In this document: positions 11,003-21,451 of the stretch, piece after piece | How positions within the stretch are numbered: the first letter of the stretch is position 1 | Layout of the letters: each line of letters begins with the position of its first letter | Source: Gremmenia infestans | Taxonomy: Eukaryota; Ascomycota; Leotiomycetes; Helotiales; Hamatocanthoscyphaceae | Assembly (NCBI GenBank): GCA_032629725.1 | Contig: JAFEVB010000032.1 | Location: forward strand, 434,001-498,000 | Reading direction: 5' to 3' | DNA: 64,000 nt | The notes under the pieces: generated by a model | What the model was told of the DNA's origin: nothing | Seen by the model: the letters and a program-made list of their open reading frames with translations, nothing else | Databases searched by the model: none | Position numbers and translations under genes: made by a program

Positions 11003-11942
11003 CCTGAAGGATCAAGTGCTTTGTGTAGGCTGATAGGTTCGTAGGGATTGATATGACCAAGCGTATGATCAATGTTATCAAGGTGTTGTTGAGGTTGATG
11101 GAGGGAAGTATTCAATGATCAAAAAATTGAGGAGTCGCTCTCTTATGACGACTCTAGTCAGACCGAGCGGCTAACATGATTGGCCAGCGCCAAAGAAGTA
11201 GCAGCGAGACCATTATCTCCGACGCTGAATTCACTCCGAGCTCCGAGGAACTTCCCCTCGGCTCGGTTTTAATCCGTTATTGCTCAGCACTCGCTCCCAT
11301 TTTCAAACAAAAGACCCGCTGCACAACCAACCACTTGTCGTCAAGCACGGTAGTATAAAATATACATTGTTCCACTCTTGGTGAGTTACTATTGATGAAG
11401 AACTTCCTTATAAGATCGCAAATTTCTGATACATTTTGTTTGTTATCAAAGCTCCACCAGCTCCTCTTTGCCTTTTAGAGCCTCCTATTTTTTGCCAACT
11501 AGGGTAATATCTGCAGTCCAGTCTCCGTCCCGTCTCCTTATCAGATCTTCTTCTCAAAGGAAAATCTCCCTCACATGTGTCATCGAGATGCATCGAGATG
11601 ATGAGGAGAGACGTCATGACTATCTGCGCTTTGTTTCAATTAAGCCATGAGAGTGATGGGCCCCATGAGGGACATAAAGAAACAGTCTCATTTTAACAGT
11701 CTTTCAATATGCCACTCGGCTTAGAACAGTTGGTGAAGGTTTTTGTGTCTAGGATGAGTGTGTGCTAGGATTAATTTCAGTAAGAGTTGAATCATTGGGC
11801 TTTTAATCCATACATGAAAAATTTACAATTGTTGACAAAGCAGTCGCTCCTTTCTCTATGGCATTCATTCGCCAGGGAAATCCTTTAAAGCAAAACTGAC
11901 TATTTTGCATTCCTAAGTCTCTGATTGTCCCATGTCGATACT
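11003..11942. other. Intergenic region upstream of isu1 and of the small unknown gene
   Basis: This is a divergent spacer serving isu1 (-) and the 149-aa gene (+). Short ORFs at 11176-11358 and 11408-11650 overlap on both strands and look random. No RNA gene seen. Confidence 0.55.
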
Positions 11943-12465
11943 ATGTCTCGTCCAGTATACCTCACAATCTATCACTCGCCCATCTTCGCAGCACACTGGG
12001 CTCTTTGGATACCGTACTTCGAGGAAGAGGTTACTGGAAAGACAGGAAAGATCATCAATGTTCAAGGAAGCCCCAGCAAAGGATTCCTCCACGAGTTTGA
12101 GAGGAACTACGATGTAGCAGCAGAGACTCGCAGACACTCATTTAAATTGCTGAGCGGGCTTGACTCCAAGTACATTATCGATACAACTGGAGACTACTCT
12201 GTTGAGAGCACCGCTATCGACGTTCTGGAACGCTCAGCCTTGACTATCCAAGCCCCTGGCCCAAGTCTTCGGTCTGCTGGGGAACCTGTAAGCTACTAAC
12301 CTATGTGCTTCCTCCGATCACTAAAGTGTACTTTCGGGTGTCAGAACAAGGGTCGAGTTGAAGAATTGCCAGACTTGGCTTCGGCAGTTTGTTTCAATCC
12401 TGGTTGAGAATGGAACCATTTCCGAAGATGCGCTCGTCGAACTTGACAATGCCCCTAAGAATTGA
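11943..12465 (+). CDS. Small fungal protein of unknown function, 149 aa
   Basis: Exon 1 (11943-12271) and exon 2 (12345-12465) give 149 aa. Exon 1 reads MSRPVYLTIYHSPIFAAHWA, then a two-strand pattern (VTGKTGKIINVQGSPSKGF, LHEFERNYDV). Exon 2 reads KNCQTWLRQFVSILVENG and ends DNAPKN. The organisation resembles a family of about 150-170-residue uncharacterised fungal proteins with an NCQxW motif near the C-terminus; I recall the pattern but not a function. The apparent donor GTAAGC at 12288 breaks the frame and sits 3 nt from a CTAAC. A donor at 12272 (GTCTGC) restores it, so the junction is uncertain. Confidence 0.6.
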
Positions 12466-13155
12466 GTAGGTTATGTGATTTTGTATTGCTTACAGCTTTG
12501 GCAAGCACTAGCTCGCGATAAATAGAAAATTCGGCACCAAATGATATTGTGTCAGGCAAGGTGAGAGATTGAAACTTAAAAAGTCGATGATAATGTGTGC
12601 CTTTTTGAGTCTAACACAAGACTGATGGGTGTGAAATGGTGGGTGATGTGAATCAACAAATTTTCAGACGAGATAGCGCACTTGCGAACTTATTGGAGGG
12701 AAGGATGAATACGCAGGTCCTTTTGCGCTGTGAATGACAATAGAGGCCTGCCTGACCTAAAGTATCGATGAGACATTTGATTGGGAAAGAATGCCTTGAA
12801 GATATCACCAGTACAGTACAGTACGGATCAACAATGATGAACGTGCAGCTTTCGAACGGAATCCATAGATCGTTTAAGCGTTTAGAAAGGGCTTGAATTT
12901 CGAATGTAATAGTAACAGACATGTAGGAATTCATCTTTGGTTTGTCTCCATACCTTGCTCCAAGGCAAGGTACTCTCCAACCTTATACTAGCGTTGGTGA
13001 CCGCTTTTTATATGAGCCGAGATTTATATGGTGGTCACGCTGAAACGCGGGCGCGTTCCTGCCTATTTGCCCCGCCATCGTCCACCAGCTACACTCAAGC
13101 TCGTTTGTGCAACAAATCTTGCAGCATAACAACAACAAAACATACAGGTCTCAAG
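12466..13155. other. Intergenic region before ubp14
   Basis: No gene is supported. A minus-strand 93-codon frame at 12653-12934 has no domain. A (ACAGT)n-like run at about 12808-12826 is a short simple repeat. Confidence 0.5.
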
Positions 13156-15860
13156 ATGTCCTGCAAGCATACCAATTCAGCAGGTAGTTTATAACCTCTC
13201 TTCAAGAAAGCCCCTTTTTGCGGTTGTAGGAGACCACGCACCATATTCAGGGAAGGGCGGGGGCAAACAAGATTGAATGCCTGCTGTTCTGCTTCGGACT
13301 TGGTGTCTGGTCTTTCCTAGGCCACCTTCAATATCTACCACAGCGTAGTACATGCTGATCTACTGGTGGTAATAATGCCTGAGACGAAAGCTAATATCAT
13401 TTGTAGATTTGCGCCCTCCCGGCCCCGTCCAGTCAGTCTACCGGGAGGACTGTACTCAATGCTTCGACTCCATAGTAAGTCTTCTGTGGCCGGCTTTTTG
13501 TGTCATTCTCTATTCGATGCCGGATGCTAATCTTCCTCTAGGATGATCCTACCGGCCTCGACGTGTGTCTGTATTGTTTCAACGGTGGTTGCACCGGAGA
13601 ACGAAAGCATGCAGCACTCCATTCCACAACTCGACATCATCCCTTAGTTTTGAACATTAAGAGGACCCGGCGCGTTGTGGAGCGTGACGAACCTCCTCAA
13701 AAGATCTCTAAGATCGCAATCGCTGCGGAAACGGAAGCCGATCGATACAAGTACGAGACGACGGTAAGATGCTACGAATGCAATGCGGACAACGTAGACA
13801 AGAATGCGGGAAAGCTTGCTGCAGTGGTTGAAGGAGTCATGAAGGCGAACACGTTCTCGAGACAGGAGGAAGTCAAGGCCTGGGAGCAAGAATTCACTTC
13901 TTGTGAACATATTCTTATGCTACAGCAACAACCCCCCAGAAAGATTGAGTCACAGGACCTTGGTCACTGTTCTTTGTGTGAGCTGCAGGAGAACCTCTGG
14001 CTTTGCTTAGAGTGTGGCAATCTTGGATGTGGCCGCGCTCAATTTGGAGGCGTTAGTGGCCATTCCCATGGATTGGAACATAAGAATACCGTAGGACATG
14101 CAGTTGCAGTCAAATTGGGATCAATAACACCGGAAGGAACAGCAGATGTCTACTGCTACGCATGTGACGAGGAGCGTATTGATGAAAATCTCGGAGGCCA
14201 CCTAGCAAACTGGGGAATTATACTTGCTGAGCGTCAGAAGACCGAGCAGAGCTTGACTGAAATGAACGTAGAGCAGAATCTGCGGTGGGATTTCTCTATG
14301 ACTGATGAATCTGGTGGAGAACTCAAGAAGCTATTTGGCCCAGAGTTTACCGGCTTGAAGAATCTCGGAAACAGTTGCTATATGGCAAGCACGATACAGT
14401 GTCTCTTTTCGCTGCCACAATTTCAGGCCCGATATTATCTGCCTGGATCCGAGCTCCCTACCGTCGAAGATCCAGCTCAAGATTTGGAGACTCAGCTCCG
14501 TAAATTGGGCGACGGTTTACTTTCTGGTCGATACTCAAATCCGGATCGAGATGCTGCTACTTCTGAGGACGGCCAAGTTCCATACCAAAAGGGTCTTGCG
14601 CCGGCCATGCTGAAGTATCTGATTGGAAGGGGCCACGTTGAGTTCTCCACGATGCGGCAACAAGATGCCTTTGAGTTTCTTCTACACGTCTTCAAGCTCG
14701 TCACCCGGAGTGAACACACTGCAGAGTTACAAGACCCGGTGCGGTCATTCCGATTCATCATGGAGCAACGTTTACAGTGCCTCAGCTGTAAGAAAGTCCG
14801 ATACAGCACCGACGAGCAAGACAATATCACAATACCAGTCCCTATCCGAAAGATCATCCCGCCAACTTCGAATTCAGGGGACAAGCCCAGCGATGATAAA
14901 AAGGATGAGTATGAGTCTGTGACTTTGAAGGAGTGTTTGGATAGCTTCACATCTTCGGAGCACGTAGAACTCACTTGTTCTTCATGTGGCAGTAGAGATG
15001 GCTTCTTAAAGAGATCGCTTTTCAAGACTTTCCCTGAGGTTCTGGCTATAAATGCTCGACGATTCAATCTCATCAACTGGGTCCCAACCAAAGTCGATGT
15101 TCCCGTTGTTGTTGGCGATGAACCCTTCCTGCTTGACGACTACAGGTCACCAGGCCACCAACCCTCTGAGGAGCTCCTACCGGAGGAAGTTAGCACAAGC
15201 ACGCCCTCCTTTGTCGCGAACCCCGAGGCGGTACAAATGCTAGAAGGCATGGGCTTCCCGCGAGTTCGCTGCGAGAGAGCTCTGCATGCCACCGGCAACG
15301 CAGACGGAAATGCTGCCATGGAGTGGCTCTTTGGCCACATGGACGACCCAGATATCGATCAACCCTTGGATCTTGGTAGTGGAGGCCAAGCAGCTGGTAC
15401 AGCTGATCCCGAGAAGATTGAGATGCTGGGCGCAATGGGATTCGGACCACCACAGGCACGAAAAGCTCTAAAAGAAACTGGTGGTGATGTAGAGCGAGCT
15501 GTCGAATGGCTGTTCAACCATCCTGACGACCAAGGAGATTTTGGAGACGAAGAGCCTGCCGCCGCTGAACCTGTCGTTAAAGAACTCCCTGGAAGCAGTA
15601 AACTGCCCGCCAAGTTCCAGTTACAGTCTATTATTTGCCACAAAGGGGCCAGTATTCATGCTGGGTAGGCCACCCCGTTCTCGAATTATAGTTCAAAAGC
15701 TAACCTGTTTGATAGCCACTACGTTGCATTTATTCGCAAGGCCATTTCTGGACAAGAGACGCCAGCATGGGTTCTTTACAACGACGAAAAGGTCGTGCAA
15801 GCAACTGATATCGAGGAGATGAAGAAGTTTGCCTATGTTTACTTCTTCCAACATGCATGA
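13156..15860 (+). CDS. ubp14: Ubiquitin carboxyl-terminal hydrolase UBP14 (USP5/isopeptidase T type)
   Basis: Four exons (13156-13183, 13407-13474, 13542-15664, 15716-15860) encode 787 aa, the normal length. The order is an N-terminal zinc finger variant (DCTQCFD, LYCFNGGCTGERK), then a canonical UBP zinc finger at about 174-250 (CSLC, CLECGNLGCGR, HxxGLEHKN, YCYACDEE). The catalytic Cys box is GLKNLGNSCYMAS with Cys311. Two UBA domains lie at about 591-635 and 654-695, and the His box GHYVAFIRK has His741 in the last exon. The enzyme disassembles free polyubiquitin chains from the unanchored end and replenishes ubiquitin for the proteasome pathway. The first two small exons were placed by homology of CKHTNS and DLRPPGP..C..C to the family N-terminus. 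Confidence 0.93.
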
Positions 15861-16025
15861 TGGTCTTGGAGCACACGAGGCGTTTTGGGGAGGTCCCGTC
15901 ACAAGATTAGATGAACAAAAATACGGTAGCAGTTGCAGTTAGCGGATCCTTATGGGAGGTATGATGCATGGAAATGAGAACAAGATATGATTGTCATGAG
16001 AGAATAGCAATATTATTTGCGTCTT
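15861..16025. other. Short convergent spacer between ubp14 and dug1
   Basis: 165 nt between two stop codons; the 3' UTRs of the two genes probably overlap. Nothing else seen. Confidence 0.6.
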
Positions 16026-17511
16026 CTAATTTTCCATTGGCTCTTCGGCAACATAGTGCAAATATGCGCCCAGCAGCTTAATACCTTCGATGTAGTTCTT
16101 CTTGTCAAGCTTCTCATTGATTGAGTGCGCCGCATCTGTGGAGCTTCCCATTGGGAGAAGTAACACGTTCTTGCCGGTTGCTTCCTCAAATGTCAAGGTC
16201 ACAGGAATACTGTTCCTCGATTAGTTGCCTTCTACTAATGAAAGTGAAATTTATAACTCACCTGCCACCCTCTCTTGTTAAGTCAGGCTTGACGCCCCAG
16301 ACTCTCTCTACAGCCTTTCCAGCCGCGCTGAAGTTCCAGTGCTTTGGACTAGCGACCCACCACTTGCCTGTATGCTGCGCATAGCACTTCAGAGTGTTTT
16401 TGCTCCCACATTTCTTAAATTGCTCTTCAACATACTTGTAGACGAGAGTGTTGACTTCTTCGATTTCCATATTGGGAACTGTCCGGATTGAGAACTTACC
16501 GATGACCTTGGCTGGGATCACGGTCTTAGCACCGGGTTGTGAGAAAGCACCTTCGATACCGTGGACCGAGAGCGAGGGGTAGCGCCAGCGTGCCATGAGG
16601 GTCCTCTCCTTGTCTGGATAAATTGTTGTATTGCTGCCTAGAGATTCGTGGATGTTGTCCATGGTGAAGGCGATGTCGCCATATAGAGCCTTCTCTTCTT
16701 CTGTAAGAGGAGCAACTAGCTCATCCAGACCTGGAATCTGGATCTTGCCATTGGTATCCACGAGGGTTGCAAGTACACGTACCAGGTCAGTCATTGGTTC
16801 TTGAGCTGTTCCGCCGAATACACCACTGTGCAAATCCTGGCCGGGTCCAGAGATCTCGACGGAGTAATAATTGCAACCGCGAAGACCATACGTTAGACAG
16901 GGCTTTTCTGTGCCGAGCCAGTAGTTATCTGAGATACAGACAGCATCCGTGTCTGCGAAGTACTTCTTTGCTTCCGCATTAATGAAGTCGTCCAAGCCCT
17001 CTGAGCCGGTTTCCTCCATACCCTCAAAGCACATCAGAAGGTTGACTGGGAAGTCAATTCCGGCTTTCTGATGGGCTTCAATCGAGTTCAGCCACCCCAG
17101 AACAGGTCCTTTGTCATCGGTGCTTCCTCTGCCATACATGCGGTCCTTATCATCAATCGTAAGCGTAAAAGGTTCTGTAGCCCACCCATCTTCCTTGAGC
17201 GCAGGCTGTACGTCATAATGACCGTAGACGAGAATCGTACGCTTCTTCTTGTCGTTTCCGTAGCGAGCAATGATCACGGGTGGGAGCTCCATGTGCTCAT
17301 GTCCAGGTTGCGGACCTAGTGGTCTTGATTCAACCTCTGCTCCTAAAGCTGATAGCTCAGCAGCGAGGAACTCTCCCATGCGAACTACATCTGGTCGGCG
17401 TTCTTCATCTGCAGAGACGGATGGGATGGCAACGGCCTTTCGGAGACGTTCAATAAAATGGTCGGAGAGGCTGTCTACTTGCTTGAAGTAGCCGTCGAGT
17501 TGAGGAGCCAT
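16026..17511 (-). CDS. dug1: Cys-Gly metallodipeptidase DUG1 (M20 family, CNDP2-like)
   Basis: Exons 16262-17511 and 16026-16209 give 477 aa, matching the yeast enzyme. The metal-site residues are visible: His in YGHYDVQP, Asp in GRGSTDDKG, the catalytic Glu pair in EGMEETGSEG, Asp in VCISDNYWLG, and the last His in STDAAHSINEK. The enzyme cleaves Cys-Gly and, with Dug2/Dug3, takes part in glutathione breakdown in the cytosol. The start chosen is MAPQLDGYFKQVDSLSDHF, the family start. The frame stays open upstream with another ATG at 17685 that would add 58 basic residues (see finding). The acceptor was placed so that GGSIPVTLTF is restored. Confidence 0.93.
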
Positions 17512-20507
17512 CTTTTTGGACTGGTGGGATCGGATAGCGTCCGTAAGGTAAGAATGCCTATGGGGTGGATGTGTCAATTTGAACGGCTTCTTCGAAGTTT
17601 CGGATTGCAGTCGACAGCAGATTTGACGACTAGGAATTTGAAGAAGAGGAATTGTCGCTCTCTGTGCCCGTTTGAGGATGAGCATTAGTAGGCCGGCGTT
17701 TTTTGTCAACTTGAATAATGGCGGGGTCAGCTCGCCCGATACAAAGCGCTCTCCTTCCAAATCGGGATAGACTATCACGTGTCGGCAGTCTCAACACGTG
17801 AAACTCCTCCTTCTCCTTTGCTCTGCCTTTGCAAACTGTTCGTCACCTTACACGATTAGATTTACTAAGTTGTCTTATGAGAGTACGCGTCTTCGTGAGC
17901 ACTTTAGATGAAGAACATTGTGCTCTGCTCCAACTATCTCCATTCTCCACCCTTCTCATGCTGAACACCTTCTTCATCTGACTGCAAGTCGCGTCCCAAA
18001 AGGCTCTCCTTTTTTCCCTGCGTTTAGCACTGGATATTCACCCCAGCACCGTGAAGGCCGCCATTCTTACAATAGAACCATTCTATGTCCAAGAGACATA
18101 GCTTAGGAGCTACAAACAGAGGACGATCTCTATTGTTTGTGGCCAAGTTTCAAGAGGTGAAATGTGTGTTTGAAAATCCATTTTTAGAACTTAGTCAGGT
18201 ATTGAGGCTCCGCCATGATGGGTTTATTTCCCACTTCCATCAACTTCAAGCTTGAACTGTACTTTTAATAGATTCAGACTGCCTCAAAGCAGTTAGCTGA
18301 ATGCGAAGCACACACGACAGAGAAGTATTGAGGTTACATCAGATTCAACTGGACGTTTTCTGCAAAAGAAAAGGTTCATCCTGCAGACAGAGACTTTCTC
18401 GTTCTGCTATGATAGGCAATGTGTTTGTAATATTTTGGATGAGACAACATGGTCTTACTCAGCGAGCTTTCCACAAGGTGTTCTGGAAGCATTCCCTTTT
18501 GGGAAGCGACTTCCGCTGGTGCAGGAACGTTTCTATTTCAAGAAACAAAGTTCTCGTGCCCAAGAAACAAACAAAGGCGCAGACGTTGAAGCCACGACCA
18601 AAAGCACAACACAGTGCAGAAATGCTGTGGATTTCCAATACTAGCTCTTCTCTCTCTGAAGCTGGCTTTGGAAACGTTTGGGGGCCATACGTAAAGACCA
18701 CGAGAACCAAATGTTGGCCATTTCAGGAGGATTGCAATCCTAGACCCCAAGCGTCAGACTCGAGTGCCGAACCAATGTGATGATTGAACGACGATACTTC
18801 AAACGGAGTCGTAACGTTGACTAACCGCCGTATGGTCAACAACGTCTGTATCGAGATTCAGAATGTTCGGATGAAGTGGTGCACCTTTTCGAGGGTGGCA
18901 TCGCTGGCAACTGCAGCATGCAGGTGAAGTCGTCATGAAGCATCCATCCCTCACCACAAGGTCGGCTATTCCAAACCACGACAGAACGATCAACCAAAAA
19001 AAAAGGAAAACATTTCGATGCAGACTCGTTACAACCAGAGTCTTCAATGTCCCCCCCTGCTAGGAGCGAACGAGCAAGAGTAACTAATGTGCCTCAGGAT
19101 ATTACACAACGTTCCTGCGGTGCATTTCAGATACTTGAGTATATATCGTCAGATACAAATGACCTAACAATTCGTACCCCATGCTGCAAGTAAGCAGCAT
19201 ATCCTCAAACTCGAGAGAAACAGGCGTCACCTTTCTGAAATTCCGTTAATGCCGATCTTTCGAAACCTTCTTGTGGTATTTCATGATGGCGAGTTGGTAG
19301 TAATGCAGATAAAAGGGGGCCGTCAAAGGAGACTATCTATCTCATGACCTCCTTGATCGTATCTTCGACCAGTCCCGTGATTGGGCCGGTGTAATGATGC
19401 ATTTGAATTCAAAAAATTTGTTTCCAGCAGCCGGAAGGAGAGAGAAACGAGGAGCCTCAAAAGCGAAGGATTGCGGGATCCTCACAAGAACTTAACTTAA
19501 TTGTTCGGATGGGGCCAAAGGATCAAAGTTTAAATTCGCCTTCCTCAATTTCTACATCTCCTCACCCTGATATATACCCCTATTTCGATCCCGGATCTGG
19601 TACTCGTATAGTATGTACCCAGGCAGAAGATCATTCCACCGATACTGCAGTAGTCAGGAATCAAAACACCCCCACCATAGCATGGGACCATCATCCCTCG
19701 TAGCCTCGTGGACCTGCTGTACTCGAGTAAGTCTACCCCATACCTGGGTTTCAGAGTTGACGAGATAAAAAGGGGTCAAGGCTGTATGCACGGTCTTTCG
19801 AGGGACGGTGCGGAGCGTTCCCGCAAACGTCTGGTTCGGATTTTCAGATCTTCGCTTTCGCTTCTTCTCCTGCTCTACACAGCATAGTATGCATGCATCT
19901 GCATTCCTATTTCATACGTGCGCCTCGACGCGGACATAGGCGAATATTATTAATATAACCCAAAGTACAGAATAGGATTTCTTGGAGGATAAATCCCCAT
20001 ATTCGATGCGACCGGAAAGTTCTGATTCTAAATTTGGAAGGGGTTACATTGCTATTACTGGGTTCCTCCGCCTCAAACCCCCAGCACGCGTTGGCCAGTA
20101 ATGTGCCTTTTACAGTAATGCTCGAGCAGGGATGAAACGCGTGGTAGGCCAGGATCACTGACAGGGGAACTCTAGAGAACGAGCCGTCTTAGGAGCATTG
20201 CAGGCTTGCCGTACATGGGTGCTGTTCCCAGTGCCCTCCCCCTCCCTGCTCTGATGATTTCTGTCTTACTGTATTGTATTTCCAAAAGAAATGCCCGGAT
20301 TAGATGCCATTCGTTTGTCGCCATACTACTGAAGCCCAATCATACGAGGTTACTCACTGCAGACTGCGCGTTTATTAGCGTTAGCGCGCAGTTTGCCTAT
20401 GGAGTGCTCACTCTCACTCACTATCTTACCTATGGCAATGACGATGATAGCCGCGAGTACCACAGATGCCCCTGGGTTATTTTGAAAAGGCACGGTACAG
20501 CACTCCG

Positions 20508-20516
20508 TACTCCGTA
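20508..20516. promoter_or_regulatory. TACTCCGTA motif, copy 1
   Basis: Exact 9-mer, reverse complement TACGGAGTA, in the region upstream of the C2H2 regulator. Two more exact copies lie in other non-coding stretches of the window (28902-28910 and 59993-60001). Role unknown; inference only. Confidence 0.3.
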
Positions 20517-20659
20517 AAAGATGCGCACAGGAGAGATTCTCGGTACTGGGACCAGGGCTCGAGTCAGAATCAGAATGGGTGGTTGCCAACTTAGCGCTTC
20601 CATGCCACGTGCCGCACTGTTCTTTCTGCAGCAGTTGGTACAGTACAGCATCTTCGCAT

Positions 20660-20677
20660 CTTCGTACTGTTACGAAG
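20660..20677. other. Perfect 7-bp inverted repeat with 4-nt loop
   Basis: CTTCGTA, loop CTGT, TACGAAG. It lies about 770 nt before the start codon of the C2H2 regulator, possibly within its transcript leader. Could form a small hairpin in RNA or bind a dimeric factor. Confidence 0.35.
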
Positions 20678-21451
20678 TACGATGGCTCCCCTCCCTCCCA
20701 CTTTACACTTCTGGGTTTCTGTCCCTGTCGATCTAGTTCAGGAACTCTGGATTGCACATCGAGTCTGTCGCTAAGTGGCATCTACACGCGTGCGATTGAC
20801 CTTCAACTCAAAGCAGTCGCAGACCAGCAACTACCGATCATGATGGTGGATTGTCATGGTCATGAAGGGTGTGAGGGGAAGACGCTCCTGACTCTCCCAC
20901 TCGTACAGTGGCTCTCCAGAGGCTCCACGCTTCAACTGGCCAGAGCGCTTAATTAGGGGGCTATTTCTGGATTGTCCCGCCAGCCCCCCGCTGCTGCAGT
21001 CTAAAACCTATTCGGGACTTGCGTATCGACAGGCTTGTACGGCTTGCTGGGTTCCCTTGCAAGGATAGTGAGAACTAACTCTATCAGTCCGCTTACTTGA
21101 CATGGGTGGCTTGTACAGTAGCCTCTCCCAAATCCAAACCTCTTTCCCTCTCTCTCCACCACTTTTCTCTTGTACCCTACTGTACACATAATCGGAAAGC
21201 TCAGCAATGCCCCACGATACGTTCTATCTTTGTATTATACTGCGCAAACGTCTAAGAATACTGGAGGTACCGAATAAACTTCTTTCCATACCTTTTTAGG
21301 CCTTACCCCAGACGAAATTCTTACCAGACTTGCCTTGTCTATACCAAATCGACCTGCGCTGAGATTTGGCCCCGGTTCAAATCAATTCCAGAAGGCTGTG
21401 CAAGCAAGGCTGTAAGGGTCCACCAGTCTTCGTTCCCAATTCGAGTTCAAC

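Larger units (their letters stand above)
17512..21451. other. Gene desert of 3.9 kb upstream of the C2H2 regulator gene
   Basis: No ORF with recognisable domains. The largest, 18301-18780 (+, 159 codons), has no homology I recognise and no codon or motif support. The right half (from about 19.5 kb) probably contains the promoter and a long 5' leader of the regulator, with many short upstream ORFs. A 7-bp perfect hairpin lies at 20660-20677 and an exact TACTCCGTA at 20508-20516. An unannotated non-coding RNA is possible but cannot be shown here. Confidence 0.5.

Noticed and set aside
14492..15091. 199-codon minus-strand ORF
   Set aside because: It is the antisense shadow of the ubp14 catalytic domain, which has clear motifs in the sense frame.
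18301..18780. 159-codon plus-strand ORF in the desert
   Set aside because: No recognisable domain and a random-looking Arg/Ser/Cys composition. Overlapping frames on the other strand are equally long.
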